Translations under genes and position numbers: made by a program
Source of the DNA: a virus
DNA: 38,640 nucleotides
Virus record (IMG/VR): IMGVR_UViG_3300022200_000139
Location: 1-38,640 of that record
Reading direction: 5' to 3' (one strand)
The notes under the pieces: model-generated
Told to the model about the DNA's origin: nothing
Databases searched by the model: none
Seen by the model: only the letters and a program-made list of their open reading frames with translations
Shown here: positions 8,150-16,079 of the stretch, piece after piece
How positions within the stretch are numbered: the stretch's first letter is position 1
Layout of the letters: each line of letters begins with the position of its first letter

Positions 8150-8611
8150 ATGGGTTTGAAAATCGCTGGCATAATGTTAATACTAATGATGGCTATGTCT
8201 GGCATAGGCTATTGGTACTACAACGACACGCAGGAAAAAATGCGTATTCTTGTTGCTAATGAAGCAAAGGCTACAATAGCCGCTCAAACAGCAGAAGCAG
8301 CAACCAAAGCACTACAAGAAAGTTATCAGCGCATGAGCGAAGAGTTAAATCGTGTTAATAGCCAGTTTGCAGAGGCAAGAGCAAATAATCAGGTACTAAC
8401 TAATAAACTTGCAAAACACGATCTGGCGGTTCTCGGTGAGAAAAAACCAGACACAGTTCAACGCATGATTAACAGTGCGAGTGCAAAAGTGTTGAGATGT
8501 TTTGAAATAGAAAGTGGTTCAAAATTAACGGAGGCAGAAAAAAATGCTAAGTCAGGTAAAGCGTTCAATAGCGAGTGTCCTTGGCTGTGGCCTGGTCCTA
8601 GTAAGCCTTAG
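8150..8611 (+). CDS. Rz-like i-spanin
   Basis: The 153-residue protein has one N-terminal membrane anchor (about residues 4-23, LKIAGIMLILMMAMSGIGYW), then a long helical, Ala/Gln/Glu-rich coiled-coil segment (about 30-90) and a C-terminal Cys-containing tail ending in WPGPSKP. This is the layout of an inner-membrane spanin subunit. The next gene starts inside its 3' end in another frame and encodes a lipoprotein, which is the classic Rz/Rz1 arrangement. Together they would fuse inner and outer membrane at the last step of lysis of a Gram-negative host. The assignment rests on topology and context, not on sequence motif. Confidence 0.7.
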   Translation: MGLKIAGIMLILMMAMSGIGYWYYNDTQEKMRILVANEAKATIAAQTAEAATKALQESYQRMSEELNRVNSQFAEARANNQVLTNKLAKHDLAVLGEKKPDTVQRMINSASAKVLRCFEIESGSKLTEAEKNAKSGKAFNSECPWLWPGPSKP

Positions 8612-9020
8612 TGCTTGCAGTAGTCCTAGGGTCCTAGAAATAAGTTCAAAACCAGTTGAAATACCTAAACTTACTCTGCCCAAGTCGGACGTTTTAAGTT
8701 TAAGTTCACGGCAGGTAGAATGGCATGTAATTACGTTGGAAAATTATCAAACAATTTTTGAAGAGATAAAAAAGTCAGGTAGACCCATGACACTGTTTGC
8801 TCTTACAGATAAGGGTTACGCCAATCTAGGCGAGAATTTAAGCAGTATTAGAGCATTTATAGAACAGCAAAAAGCTATTATTGTTGCCTACGAAAATTAT
8901 TACAAAGAAAGTGGTAAAGCCATAGAAGATGCTAATAAAGAGATAACCAAGAGTCAAGAAGAAGTTAAAAAAAGTGTAGAACCCAGTCCAGCGTTTAGTT
9001 TTAAAGGATTATTTAAATGA
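8544..9020 (+). CDS. Rz1-like o-spanin lipoprotein
   Basis: The 158-residue protein has a lipoprotein signal (residues 1-24) with lipobox LSAC, Cys25 being the lipidation site. Pro-containing segments follow (PVEIPKLTLPK), then a helical region. It overlaps the Rz-like gene by 68 bases in a different frame and starts behind GGAGG. In a Gram-negative host the mature protein would sit in the outer membrane and pair with the i-spanin. It is longer than lambda Rz1, so part of the periplasmic bridge may come from this subunit. Confidence 0.7.
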   Translation: MLSQVKRSIASVLGCGLVLVSLSACSSPRVLEISSKPVEIPKLTLPKSDVLSLSSRQVEWHVITLENYQTIFEEIKKSGRPMTLFALTDKGYANLGENLSSIRAFIEQQKAIIVAYENYYKESGKAIEDANKEITKSQEEVKKSVEPSPAFSFKGLFK

Positions 9021-9214
9021 CAGTAGATGGAGGAATTTACGCTGGTACAGCAGGTACAGATACAAACTGTAACAACTGTGGCCATCCCAGTCACTGTGGT
9101 GGACCACTCTATGAAGATGCTTGGAACGAATATGGACGTCGTTTAGGTAGAATAGAGATTTGTAAAAGCTGCATCTGCGATGACTGTAGTACTAAAGATA
9201 TTAGTGAATGTTAG
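9017..9214 (+). CDS. Small Cys-rich protein, possible zinc-binding
   Basis: The 65-residue protein overlaps the o-spanin stop (ATGA) and has AAAGGA upstream. It contains two Cys clusters: NCNNCGHPSHCGG at about 17-29 and CKSCICDDCSTKD near 49-61. The CxxC spacing suggests a zinc ribbon or small metal-binding fold. There is no membrane segment. I do not recognise a family and its place in the lysis cassette does not reveal a function. Confidence 0.6.
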   Translation: MTVDGGIYAGTAGTDTNCNNCGHPSHCGGPLYEDAWNEYGRRLGRIEICKSCICDDCSTKDISEC

Positions 9215-9222
9215 GAAATAAC

Positions 9223-9618
9223 ATGAGAAAGTTTTTATCAACAAGTTTATTTTTATTATTTTTATCAGGCTGTGCTTTAACTGATGTTATCCCTAGTTTC
9301 TGGGACGACAACCAAAGTTCACGTATAGTGGATGTTTATGTTAAAGCAACAAACATGGATTGTAAACAACCACACCTATCTCAGGTATCCAGCATTAGAG
9401 ATGACTTACAGTGGTTCCAATTATATAGCGAAAGCAAAGGTTGGTTACAGCGAGATGTTCTAAAACTTATAAAACCCATGCAGGACACCGTAGAAGATTT
9501 TTATAAGCGTAGCAAAGAAAAACAGGGCAGCGAAGCCTATTGTGAAATTAAAAAGAAACTATTAATCAAACAGAGCAAAGACAGTGCTCAGGCAGTACTA
9601 GGAAGGTATGACTTATAA
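9223..9618 (+). CDS. Predicted small lipoprotein
   Basis: I start this at the ATG at 9223 (131 residues) rather than the in-frame ATG at 9208, because TAGGA lies at proper spacing and the protein then begins with a canonical lipoprotein signal, MRKFLSTSLFLLFLSGC, with Cys17 as lipidation site. The remainder is helical and charged, with two more Cys residues (near 42 and 107). It sits just after the spanin pair, so it could be a second outer-membrane lysis factor or a superinfection-type lipoprotein. Neither role is shown by sequence. Confidence 0.65.
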   Translation: MRKFLSTSLFLLFLSGCALTDVIPSFWDDNQSSRIVDVYVKATNMDCKQPHLSQVSSIRDDLQWFQLYSESKGWLQRDVLKLIKPMQDTVEDFYKRSKEKQGSEAYCEIKKKLLIKQSKDSAQAVLGRYDL

Positions 9619-9878
9619 TGGAAAAACTAAATGAAGCGGTAAATGATTTAAAGGCTTTAATTGACAATGGTCCAGACTGGGCTAGCGAACGGGCAAAGAT
9701 CGCGCTAGATTTATTTGAACAAGTAAAAACAGGTAGCATAAGCCAAAGCGAGTACGATGAATTATTAGAAGATTTAGTTCGTACAGATAAACTAGATGAA
9801 CTAGCCGACGATCTAAATACAAAAAATAATCTAGTAGCAACTGTAATGGTGCTAAAAAACTTCGCTAGTCTAATTTAA
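9618..9878 (+). CDS. Small acidic helical protein, unknown
   Basis: The 86-residue protein overlaps the lipoprotein stop by one base (TAATG), with AGGAAGG about 11 bases upstream. It is acidic and predicted mostly helical (EYDELLEDLVRTDKLDELADDL), ending in a hydrophobic stretch NLVATVMVLKNFASLI. I do not recognise a family. A role with the lysis cassette is possible from position only. Confidence 0.6.
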   Translation: MEKLNEAVNDLKALIDNGPDWASERAKIALDLFEQVKTGSISQSEYDELLEDLVRTDKLDELADDLNTKNNLVATVMVLKNFASLI

Positions 9879-9895
9879 TTAATAAAAAAATATTT

Positions 9896-9923
9896 TTGTA
9901 ACTTTTTTGTAACACTCTATAAG
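9896..9923 (+). promoter_or_regulatory. Sigma70-like promoter upstream of the PiT-like gene
   Basis: TTGTAA (9896-9901), a 16-bp spacer, and TATAAG (9918-9923) lie in the 82-base gap before the transporter gene. A TTAAATA late-type motif (9924-9930) follows immediately, so early and late initiation could both occur here. Confidence 0.45.
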
Positions 9924-9960
9924 TTAAATAACTAGGAACAACAGATGGAGTTTTTTAAAT

Positions 9961-10920
9961 ATGGAACTAGTTACAATATGGATGGCCGTGGGATTTCTCA
10001 TGGCAGCATACAGTGTTATCGCTAACGACAGTGTACAAACACTGGGCACTTGGATAGCCAGCAATCACGAGCGTTTTAATTGGAAAATACTTTGGGCCGC
10101 CGCTAGTGCGGTTTTATTATGGGCATTATGGTATGGGTGGTATACCTCAGGAGGAGATATTAGTTATGGACGTTTAACTAAGATCCCATTTCAAGAGATA
10201 TACTGGTACCATGCTGTAGCACCGGGAATATTGCTTTTATTAACACGAGTAGGCGTACCAGTAAGTACGTCCTTTTTAGTTTTAAGTGCATTTGCAACTA
10301 GCTTTGTGCTTGAAAAAATGCTGATGAAGTCAATAATGGGTTATGCATTAGCGGCTGTTAGTGCTTATGCTCTATGGCATATTATTAGCAGAATAATTAA
10401 TGAAAATCGATCAATGGGAGATCATTGGAGTCGTCCTTATTGGCGAACCGCGCAATGGGCCACAACTGCTCTATTATGGTGGACTTGGCTGAGCCATGAC
10501 ATGGCTAATATTGCGGTGTTTCTACCTAGGCAAATCCCATGGGACCTAATGATTGTTATTAGCATAGTATTTGTAGCATTGCTAGGCTTTATGTTCCGCG
10601 AAGGCGGTGGTAAAATCCAGGACATTGTTTTGGAAAAACAAACCACACGTTACATAAGATCAGCAACACTAATTGACTTAGTATACTTGGTTATACTATA
10701 CTTCTTCAAAGAATTAAATTCAATACCAATGTCAACAACATGGGTATTCGTAGGCTTGTTAACAGGGCGTGAACTTGCTATTGCTCACGTTAGGAACACT
10801 AAAATGAAACAGGTGTTCCCATTGGTAACAAAGGACTTTATCAAGATGATGATTGGACTTGGTGCTAGTGTTGGCATTGTATTATTCATCCATTACCTGG
10901 TAGTGCCCAACGGCTGGTAA
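9961..10920 (+). CDS. PiT-like inorganic phosphate transporter-related membrane protein
   Basis: The 319-residue protein has about eight to nine hydrophobic segments. Two short motifs recall the PiT phosphate permease family: IANDSVQTLGTW at residues 20-31 (PiT: G-x-ND-x-A-x-x-x-G-T/P) and GVPVSTSF at 98-105 (PiT: P-[VI]-S-T-T/S). PiT proteins usually carry the ND motif twice in inverted halves and are 400-500 residues; only one copy is visible here, so this may be a reduced or divergent relative. It is followed by an MscS-like gene. With phoH in the same window, manipulation of phosphate uptake is plausible but unproven. Confidence 0.5.
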   Translation: MELVTIWMAVGFLMAAYSVIANDSVQTLGTWIASNHERFNWKILWAAASAVLLWALWYGWYTSGGDISYGRLTKIPFQEIYWYHAVAPGILLLLTRVGVPVSTSFLVLSAFATSFVLEKMLMKSIMGYALAAVSAYALWHIISRIINENRSMGDHWSRPYWRTAQWATTALLWWTWLSHDMANIAVFLPRQIPWDLMIVISIVFVALLGFMFREGGGKIQDIVLEKQTTRYIRSATLIDLVYLVILYFFKELNSIPMSTTWVFVGLLTGRELAIAHVRNTKMKQVFPLVTKDFIKMMIGLGASVGIVLFIHYLVVPNGW

Positions 10921-10957
10921 TAAAATAACAGTGTAACTAATTATGTTATTGTTCTGA

Positions 10958-10964
10958 CTAAATA
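10958..10964 (+). promoter_or_regulatory. Late-promoter-like CTAAATA
   Basis: CTAAATA lies 18 bases before the TTG start at 10983, with AGGAG (10971-10975) between them. This is a conventional leader arrangement, unlike the leaderless cases. Confidence 0.4.
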
Positions 10965-10982
10965 TTGTTGAGGAGCAATTCA

Positions 10983-11405
10983 TTGTTAACACCAGACCAA
11001 GCAGCACTACAAATCACAGAATTTTTAATGCCGTTTATAGGCATGTTAGTGATGATTATTATAGCCATGATGATTAAAGATTGGGCTATGAAAGTAGCCA
11101 AGGGAATGGCTTTTGCCTTTAACAAAAGTTTTAGCGAAGGTGATAAAGTTATACTAGATGGAGAACGTGCTTTAATAGTTAAAATAGGCATGACTCAAAC
11201 AGTGTTTGGCATAAACAAAAAAGGCGGCGAGTGGGACGGTGATTATGTTTGGAGATATGTACCTAACGAAAGAATAGATACATTAAAATTAGAAAAAGTT
11301 ATTTTTGATCGTAAGCCAATAATCAACGAATCCGACATTGCTAAAAACAGAGAATTGATACGAAAGAACATGGAATCAATTGAGGAGATCAAAAATGTCG
11401 GATGA
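10983..11405 (+). CDS. Small MscS-like membrane protein
   Basis: I choose TTG at 10983 because AGGAG lies seven bases upstream; the open frame extends to 10965 but that start has no ribosome site. The 140-residue product has one or two membrane helices at about residues 9-35 (EFLMPFIGMLVMIIIAMMIKDW), then FNKSFSEGDKVILDG...ALIVKIG and VWRYVPNERIDTLKLEKV. This resembles the pore-helix/beta domain junction of MscS channels (F-x-x-GD-x-V...G-x-V...PN). It is far shorter than MscS and lacks extra helices. It overlaps the next gene by 11 bases. Confidence 0.5.
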   Translation: MLTPDQAALQITEFLMPFIGMLVMIIIAMMIKDWAMKVAKGMAFAFNKSFSEGDKVILDGERALIVKIGMTQTVFGINKKGGEWDGDYVWRYVPNERIDTLKLEKVIFDRKPIINESDIAKNRELIRKNMESIEEIKNVG

Positions 11406-11859
11406 TGTAGATGAAACAGTTAGTAAAACAGAGTACAACGAATTAAAGGCCAAATTTGATCAATTAGAAAGCAGTTTAGTTCCATCCACTGTTGCAGTAG
11501 TTGAGATGACCCCAGTTGAAAAATTTAAAACAACATGGTGGTGGTTTGCTCCAGAATATTTTAGCCGGTGGCGTTTATTTCCTAGAGCATTTATTAGCAT
11601 GTACATTTATTTGCTTTATAAAGTTGTAGTGTGGTTTATGGATTTACCAGATCCAAATATGAATCAAGCTGGTCTTGTTTCAGTGGTTGTTGGTGCTGGC
11701 GCTGCATGGTTTGGTTTGTATGTAAACAGTACAAGCACAAAATTTGATGCAGTTAGTGTTCCGGTTCAAAACCAATATGGGATCACACAAGGTGCTCCTG
11801 GCGCAACTCCACAGATTACATCATCTCCGTCTCTAGCACCACGTTTACCATCTAAATAG
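11395..11859 (+). CDS. Two-TM protein, holin candidate
   Basis: I use the ATG at 11395 (154 residues), supported by GAGGAG seven bases upstream. A charged, helical N-terminus (1-40) precedes two hydrophobic segments, about residues 66-82 (FISMYIYLLYKVVVWFM) and 93-110 (GLVSVVVGAGAAWFGLYV), then a Pro/Ser/Thr-rich tail. The two-helix topology fits a class II holin, and the lysozyme upstream has no export signal and no other holin candidate nearby. The gene is separated from the lysis cassette by the transporter pair, so a different membrane role remains possible. Confidence 0.5.
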   Translation: MSDDVDETVSKTEYNELKAKFDQLESSLVPSTVAVVEMTPVEKFKTTWWWFAPEYFSRWRLFPRAFISMYIYLLYKVVVWFMDLPDPNMNQAGLVSVVVGAGAAWFGLYVNSTSTKFDAVSVPVQNQYGITQGAPGATPQITSSPSLAPRLPSK

Positions 11860-11862
11860 CAG

Positions 11863-11890
11863 TTGACAACGTGGTTTTATATTGTATAAT
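11863..11890 (+). promoter_or_regulatory. Consensus sigma70 promoter with leaderless dnaJ
   Basis: TTGACA (11863-11868), a 16-bp spacer and TATAAT (11885-11890) are perfect hexamers. Six bases (TACAGT) separate the -10 from the ATG at 11897, so the expected +1 is the A of the start codon. No Shine-Dalgarno exists. This predicts strong early, leaderless transcription of dnaJ and probably clpA. Confidence 0.8.
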
Positions 11891-11896
11891 TACAGT

Positions 11897-12757
11897 ATGG
11901 ACTACTATGACTTACTTGGCGTAGAGAAATCAGCATCTGCTGATCAAATTAAAAGTGCCTTTAGAGCAAAAGCAAGGCATACGCATCCTGACGCCGGAGG
12001 CGATCCCGAGGAGTTTAAAAGGATAAACGAAGCATACGAAACATTAAAGGATCCAGAAAAACGTAGTTTCTATGATACGCAAAATTCTTCGAATAGGATA
12101 CATGTAAACATTAATGGACAACCGTTTGATGTATTCAATGATTTTTTCAAGGATATACACACAGCTTTTGGTGATACCGGTCCATTTGCTACATCAAGAA
12201 CATATAGAAAACAAAATAGAAATAAAGATCTGGCAATTGAATATGTTTGCTACCTTAAAGATACATTGATTGACCAAGAGCGAGATATTAGTGTAAGACA
12301 CATATCCGGGAACAGAGAAATTGTTCATATTAATATGCCAATTGGTGTTAAGGATGGAGATAGGATAAAGTATAGCAAGCTCGGAGATAAAACTATAAAC
12401 CAATTGACGCCTGGAGATCTGTATGTTAATATTAAAGTTATAAACAATACTGATTTTAAGATTGATAAAAATAATCTTGTCGTCACAAAAACCATTGATT
12501 GCTTTGAAGCCATTTTAGGAACCGCTATTACTGTTGAAACACTGGAAGGAAAAAAATTAAATGTAACTATACCAGCTGGTACTCAACATGGTACAACATT
12601 AAACCTAAAAGGGCATGGCTTGTATGAACGAGGACAAAAAACCAATAGAGGTAATTTATTACTGATTATTTTAATAAAAATACCAGAAAATTTAACACCA
12701 CAGCAATTAAATAAAATTAAAGAAGTAAAAAGAGAAACATTTAATGAAAAGCAGTAA
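11897..12757 (+). CDS. dnaJ: DnaJ-class co-chaperone (no zinc finger, CbpA-like)
   Basis: The frame opens at a TTG (11882), but that codon overlaps the -10 box; the ATG at 11897 gives MDYYDLLGVEKSASADQIK, the start of a J domain. The HPD triad is in THPDAGGDP near residues 35-43. There is no CxxCxGxG zinc-finger region, so it is type II/CbpA-like, followed by two C-terminal beta domains (ETLEGKKLNVTIPAGTQHGT, LKGHGLYERG). It is 286 residues. J proteins stimulate host Hsp70 ATPase and choose clients. The 3' end overlaps clpA by 14 bases, indicating coupled expression of a J protein and an unfoldase. Confidence 0.9.
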   Translation: MDYYDLLGVEKSASADQIKSAFRAKARHTHPDAGGDPEEFKRINEAYETLKDPEKRSFYDTQNSSNRIHVNINGQPFDVFNDFFKDIHTAFGDTGPFATSRTYRKQNRNKDLAIEYVCYLKDTLIDQERDISVRHISGNREIVHINMPIGVKDGDRIKYSKLGDKTINQLTPGDLYVNIKVINNTDFKIDKNNLVVTKTIDCFEAILGTAITVETLEGKKLNVTIPAGTQHGTTLNLKGHGLYERGQKTNRGNLLLIILIKIPENLTPQQLNKIKEVKRETFNEKQ

Positions 12758-15014
12758 AGCATTAGATAATCTAGTCGAACAAGCAATTAATCAAGCAAAG
12801 ATTAGGAGTCAAAGGTATGTTACCAGTGAACACCTACTTCTTTGTTTATTACTTGATGAAGATTTTAAAAAGACACTGGATGATTTTGGTGTTCAAACCG
12901 ATGCTTTATACACGGATTTAAATGATTATCTTAATTCTAAACTAGCCTGTGATTTAAAAGCCAACGAAATTCCTAAAAAAACACACTCATTGGACAGGAT
13001 TTTTAATAGAGCATACACCCAAGTATTATTCAGCGGTAGAGACGAATTATTAATATACGACGTGTTTATAAGTCTCATGGCAGAAACTCACACAATGAGT
13101 TCTTATTTTACTATCAAATATAATATTCACAGGGAAGAGTTTGTAAACTTTGCTACAAAAAAATATAGCAAAGATATAAAAAGCCAGGAAGCAAAAAAGT
13201 ATTATAAAAAAGTATTAGATGAATATTGCACAGATTTTACCAAATTAGCAAAGCAAGGTGCAATAGATCCTGCGATTGGCAGAGACACTATATTAGATGA
13301 TATCTGTCAGACCATGGCTAGACGCAACAAAAGCAACGTACTCATGGTTGGTGATCCTGGTGTGGGCAAAACTGCTATCGCCGAAGGGTTAGCCATTAAA
13401 ATAATAAACGACGATGTTCCTGGTTACCTAAAAGAGCATAAAGTGTACAACCTTGATATAGGTGTACTGCTTGCTGGCACACAGTACAGAGGTCAGTTTG
13501 AAGAGCGTGTTAAAGAAGTAATGGAGGCTCTGATAAACCAGGGCAAGTGTATCCTGTTTATTGACGAGGCGCACACCATGAAGGGTGCTGGCGCCGTTAG
13601 CAATGGTGGCACAGACTTTGCTAATATGTTAAAACCCTATTTGGGTCGTAATAAACTAAAAGTTATTGCCAGCACCACCTGGGAAGAATACACAGAAAGC
13701 TTTGAAAAGGATCGCGCACTAATGCGTCGGTTCTATCGAATTACTGTGGATGAACCTAGCCCGGCGCTGGCAAAACAAATCTTAAATGGCACGATAAAAT
13801 ACTACGAAGAATTTCACAATGTACTTATTGCTCCCGACAGCATTGACAGTGCTGTGGATCTAAGTGTTAGATTCATGACGGACAAGCGGCTCCCGGATAA
13901 AGCATTTGATCTCATTGACAGTGCTTGCGCTAGACAGCGATTATTAGAATCAGAGTATCCTAACATTACCAAAGAACTTATTGAACTTGAATGCAGCAAA
14001 ATTACAGGCATTCCTTTGGATCAACTCAGCGAGCATGTAAATCAAACATACAACCTGTCAACCGTTGAAGACAGCATTAAAGCAGAGGTATATGGCCAGG
14101 ATAACGTTGTTGACAAGGTTATGGAAAAAGTCTATGTCAGCAAAGCTGGACTTACGGTATCAGATAAGCCAATTGGTGTATTCCTTTTCTTAGGTCCAAC
14201 TGGTACGGGTAAAACAGAATTGGCAAAACAACTTAGTTCTGGGTTAAACATGAAACTGTTACGCTATGATATGAGCGAATATCAAGAAAGACACAGCGTG
14301 GCACGGTTTGTTGGTGCTCCTCCTGGCTACGTTGGCTACGATGACAGCAATCTCGGCGGTGGTTTGTTAATTCGTGACATTGAACGAAATCCAAACAGTG
14401 TAATATTATTTGACGAGATTGAAAAAGCACATCCCGACGTTACTAATGTGTTACTACAATTAATGGATGAAGGGTTTGTTACTAGTACCAATGGTAAGCG
14501 TGTAGACGCTAGAAATACAATTATTATTATGACCAGCAACCTTGGCGCACAGGAAATGGAACGAGAGCCAATTGGGTTTGGCAGAACAGCCAGGGAAGGC
14601 GAAGATGACAAGGCCATGAAAGATTTCTTCAAGCCGGAGTTTCGTAACCGTATTGATGCTGTATGTAAGTTTAATAAACTTGACGATCTAATCAAACGCA
14701 AAATTGTTGCTAAATTTGTTAACGAATTAGCCGAACAATTAAAAGCCAAGGGATTCAGGATGAACATAGATGAACCTAGCATTGATTTAATTATGAATGC
14801 CGGCTTTGACGAAAAGATGGGAGCAAGGCCAGTTGCTAGAACCGTGGATAGACTGCTACGTGTTCCAATTAGCAAGCAGATAATACTTGACAAGAGTATT
14901 TCAGGCTGTAAAATTAAAGTGCGTACAAAAGACAAAGATCTGCTAATAAAAATAATAAGAAAGGATCTCAATCATGGACTTGGTCCAATTAAAGAAATTA
15001 CAGTCAAATTATAA
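12744..15014 (+). CDS. clpA: ClpA-type AAA+ unfoldase (Clp ATPase)
   Basis: At 756 residues this matches bacterial ClpA (758). The N-domain (1-140) includes VTSEHLLLCLL. The first AAA+ module has Walker A GDPGVGKT at 203-210 and Walker B LFIDEAHT at about 271-278; the second has GPTGTGKT at 484-491 and VILFDEIEKAH. There is no long ClpB-type middle domain. Residues 610-612 read IGF, at the position of the ClpP-docking loop (IGL in ClpA, IGF in ClpX), so it could dock on host ClpP. No clpP is visible here. It would redirect host proteolysis or remodel complexes, with dnaJ upstream feeding substrates; that role is inference. Confidence 0.93.
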   Translation: MKSSKALDNLVEQAINQAKIRSQRYVTSEHLLLCLLLDEDFKKTLDDFGVQTDALYTDLNDYLNSKLACDLKANEIPKKTHSLDRIFNRAYTQVLFSGRDELLIYDVFISLMAETHTMSSYFTIKYNIHREEFVNFATKKYSKDIKSQEAKKYYKKVLDEYCTDFTKLAKQGAIDPAIGRDTILDDICQTMARRNKSNVLMVGDPGVGKTAIAEGLAIKIINDDVPGYLKEHKVYNLDIGVLLAGTQYRGQFEERVKEVMEALINQGKCILFIDEAHTMKGAGAVSNGGTDFANMLKPYLGRNKLKVIASTTWEEYTESFEKDRALMRRFYRITVDEPSPALAKQILNGTIKYYEEFHNVLIAPDSIDSAVDLSVRFMTDKRLPDKAFDLIDSACARQRLLESEYPNITKELIELECSKITGIPLDQLSEHVNQTYNLSTVEDSIKAEVYGQDNVVDKVMEKVYVSKAGLTVSDKPIGVFLFLGPTGTGKTELAKQLSSGLNMKLLRYDMSEYQERHSVARFVGAPPGYVGYDDSNLGGGLLIRDIERNPNSVILFDEIEKAHPDVTNVLLQLMDEGFVTSTNGKRVDARNTIIIMTSNLGAQEMEREPIGFGRTAREGEDDKAMKDFFKPEFRNRIDAVCKFNKLDDLIKRKIVAKFVNELAEQLKAKGFRMNIDEPSIDLIMNAGFDEKMGARPVARTVDRLLRVPISKQIILDKSISGCKIKVRTKDKDLLIKIIRKDLNHGLGPIKEITVKL

Positions 15015-15705
15015 TTTACACATAGAATTAAGTGATAAAAAATTCTATAAAAAATATAATTATAAAATTGCTGCTACCTTTACATTTAGAATAGATCATA
15101 TAGATAATCTAGATATATACGGTAATATCATTGAGAACCTAAGGTGCCTTTCTTTATCTGATGATTTAAAAATTAGAGTTGAACGAGATAGAATACAGAT
15201 TTATCTTAATGATACGGAGAAAATCTATAACCTAATCACTTCCTATCAAAAGTATTTGAATTTCTATTTACTAAGTTATTATATTGACAACAAGGACAAT
15301 AAATCATATAACGTTAAGTATAGGAAAAGACCGGTTAGTCATCCCTGGGAAGTTTGCCTGAGGAGAGGCGTTAGTAAAAAATCTTTAGAAGAATTTTATA
15401 GAAATCACAGCAATGAACTATACTTGGATAAGCATACTAGATGGGAGATACTTGGTGAATATGACATAAAATGGACACTATACAATCCTCCATTAAGAGA
15501 AAATACCTGGGGTACAAGCTTATATAGGTTTACAAATGAAACATTAATGAACTATTTTCTTTTCCAATTTGGCGAATACATACAAAACATAACATATTAC
15601 GAACAACAAAAGGTAAAAAAACATGAATTCAAATCTATTGAAAACACTGGTCGAGAAAAAATTGGTTACTTTAGACACCGTTATAAAGGCCCGGGTTACA
15701 GCTAA
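14974..15705 (+). CDS. Hypothetical protein
   Basis: The 243-residue protein overlaps the clpA end by 41 bases; AAGGA eight bases upstream supports the start. It is rich in Tyr, Asn and Lys, with no clear motif, signal or membrane segment. A segment YRKRPVSHPWEVCLRRGVS is the most distinctive. The base composition is more AT-rich than clpA. I do not recognise a family. Confidence 0.65.
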   Translation: MDLVQLKKLQSNYNLHIELSDKKFYKKYNYKIAATFTFRIDHIDNLDIYGNIIENLRCLSLSDDLKIRVERDRIQIYLNDTEKIYNLITSYQKYLNFYLLSYYIDNKDNKSYNVKYRKRPVSHPWEVCLRRGVSKKSLEEFYRNHSNELYLDKHTRWEILGEYDIKWTLYNPPLRENTWGTSLYRFTNETLMNYFLFQFGEYIQNITYYEQQKVKKHEFKSIENTGREKIGYFRHRYKGPGYS

Positions 15706-15892
15706 GGACTTTTCTGGTATAAATTTTAAAACTATTAAAGATATAAACTGGAACGAAACTATAAAAGCCGACGATATTATGGATATCGAAGGCATGGATC
15801 CAGAAAGATTTGCTAAAAGTTACAGCATTAAACCCGATGGTAGTGTAAAGGTATATAAAAAACGAGGCCGTAAGCCTAAACAAACCGCATAA
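15623..15892 (+). CDS. Small basic-tailed protein overlapping the upstream gene by 83 nt
   Basis: The 89-residue protein starts behind AAAGG and runs out of frame through the last 83 bases of the upstream gene. The C-terminus is AT-hook-like: VYKKRGRKPKQ, with the RGRKP core that binds AT-rich minor groove. The body is mildly acidic (DINWNETIKADDIMDIEGMDPERF). This suggests a nucleic-acid-associated phage protein. The long overlap means that either both genes are real and constrained, or the last 28 codons of the upstream gene are a readthrough extension. Confidence 0.6.
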   Translation: MNSNLLKTLVEKKLVTLDTVIKARVTAKDFSGINFKTIKDINWNETIKADDIMDIEGMDPERFAKSYSIKPDGSVKVYKKRGRKPKQTA

Positions 15893-15895
15893 ATA
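15889..15895 (+). promoter_or_regulatory. Late-promoter-like ATAAATA
   Basis: ATAAATA overlaps the stop codon of the basic-tailed gene and lies 19 bases before the ATG at 15915, with AGGAG in between. It likely drives the late gene pair 15915-16456. Confidence 0.55.
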
Positions 15896-15914
15896 CTCTA
15901 GTTAGGAGTATTCA

Positions 15915-16079
15915 ATGGCTAAACTCAACGAAGAAACAGTTGTCATTAAGATTAGTAAACTTCTTAGAGACAGCGAAACGCCAACACAGATGCTAGATGT
16001 GGAAATGACCGCAAATTTAGAAGCGGTTATTCAGGAACTAGCAGGACCAGACAAACTAGTAGAAGTGATTAAGGAATAA
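15915..16079 (+). CDS. Small acidic protein upstream of virion beta-sandwich gene
   Basis: The 54-residue protein begins MAKLNEETVVIKISKLLRDS and ends KLVEVIKE. AGGAG six bases upstream supports the start, and the stop overlaps the next ATG by one base (TAATG), so the two genes are translationally coupled. It is helical and acidic with no cysteine. I do not recognise a family. Confidence 0.7.
   Translation: MAKLNEETVVIKISKLLRDSETPTQMLDVEMTANLEAVIQELAGPDKLVEVIKE

Noticed and set aside
11853-11859. CTAAATA as a late promoter for dnaJ
   Set aside because: It is made by the last codons of the upstream gene (Ser-Lys-stop), and a perfect sigma70 promoter lies just downstream; it could still act, but there is no support.
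14336-14971. 211-codon minus-strand ORF opposite clpA
   Set aside because: It lies fully antisense to conserved AAA+ motifs, has low-complexity Ser/Leu composition and no ribosome site; it is a shadow of the real gene.
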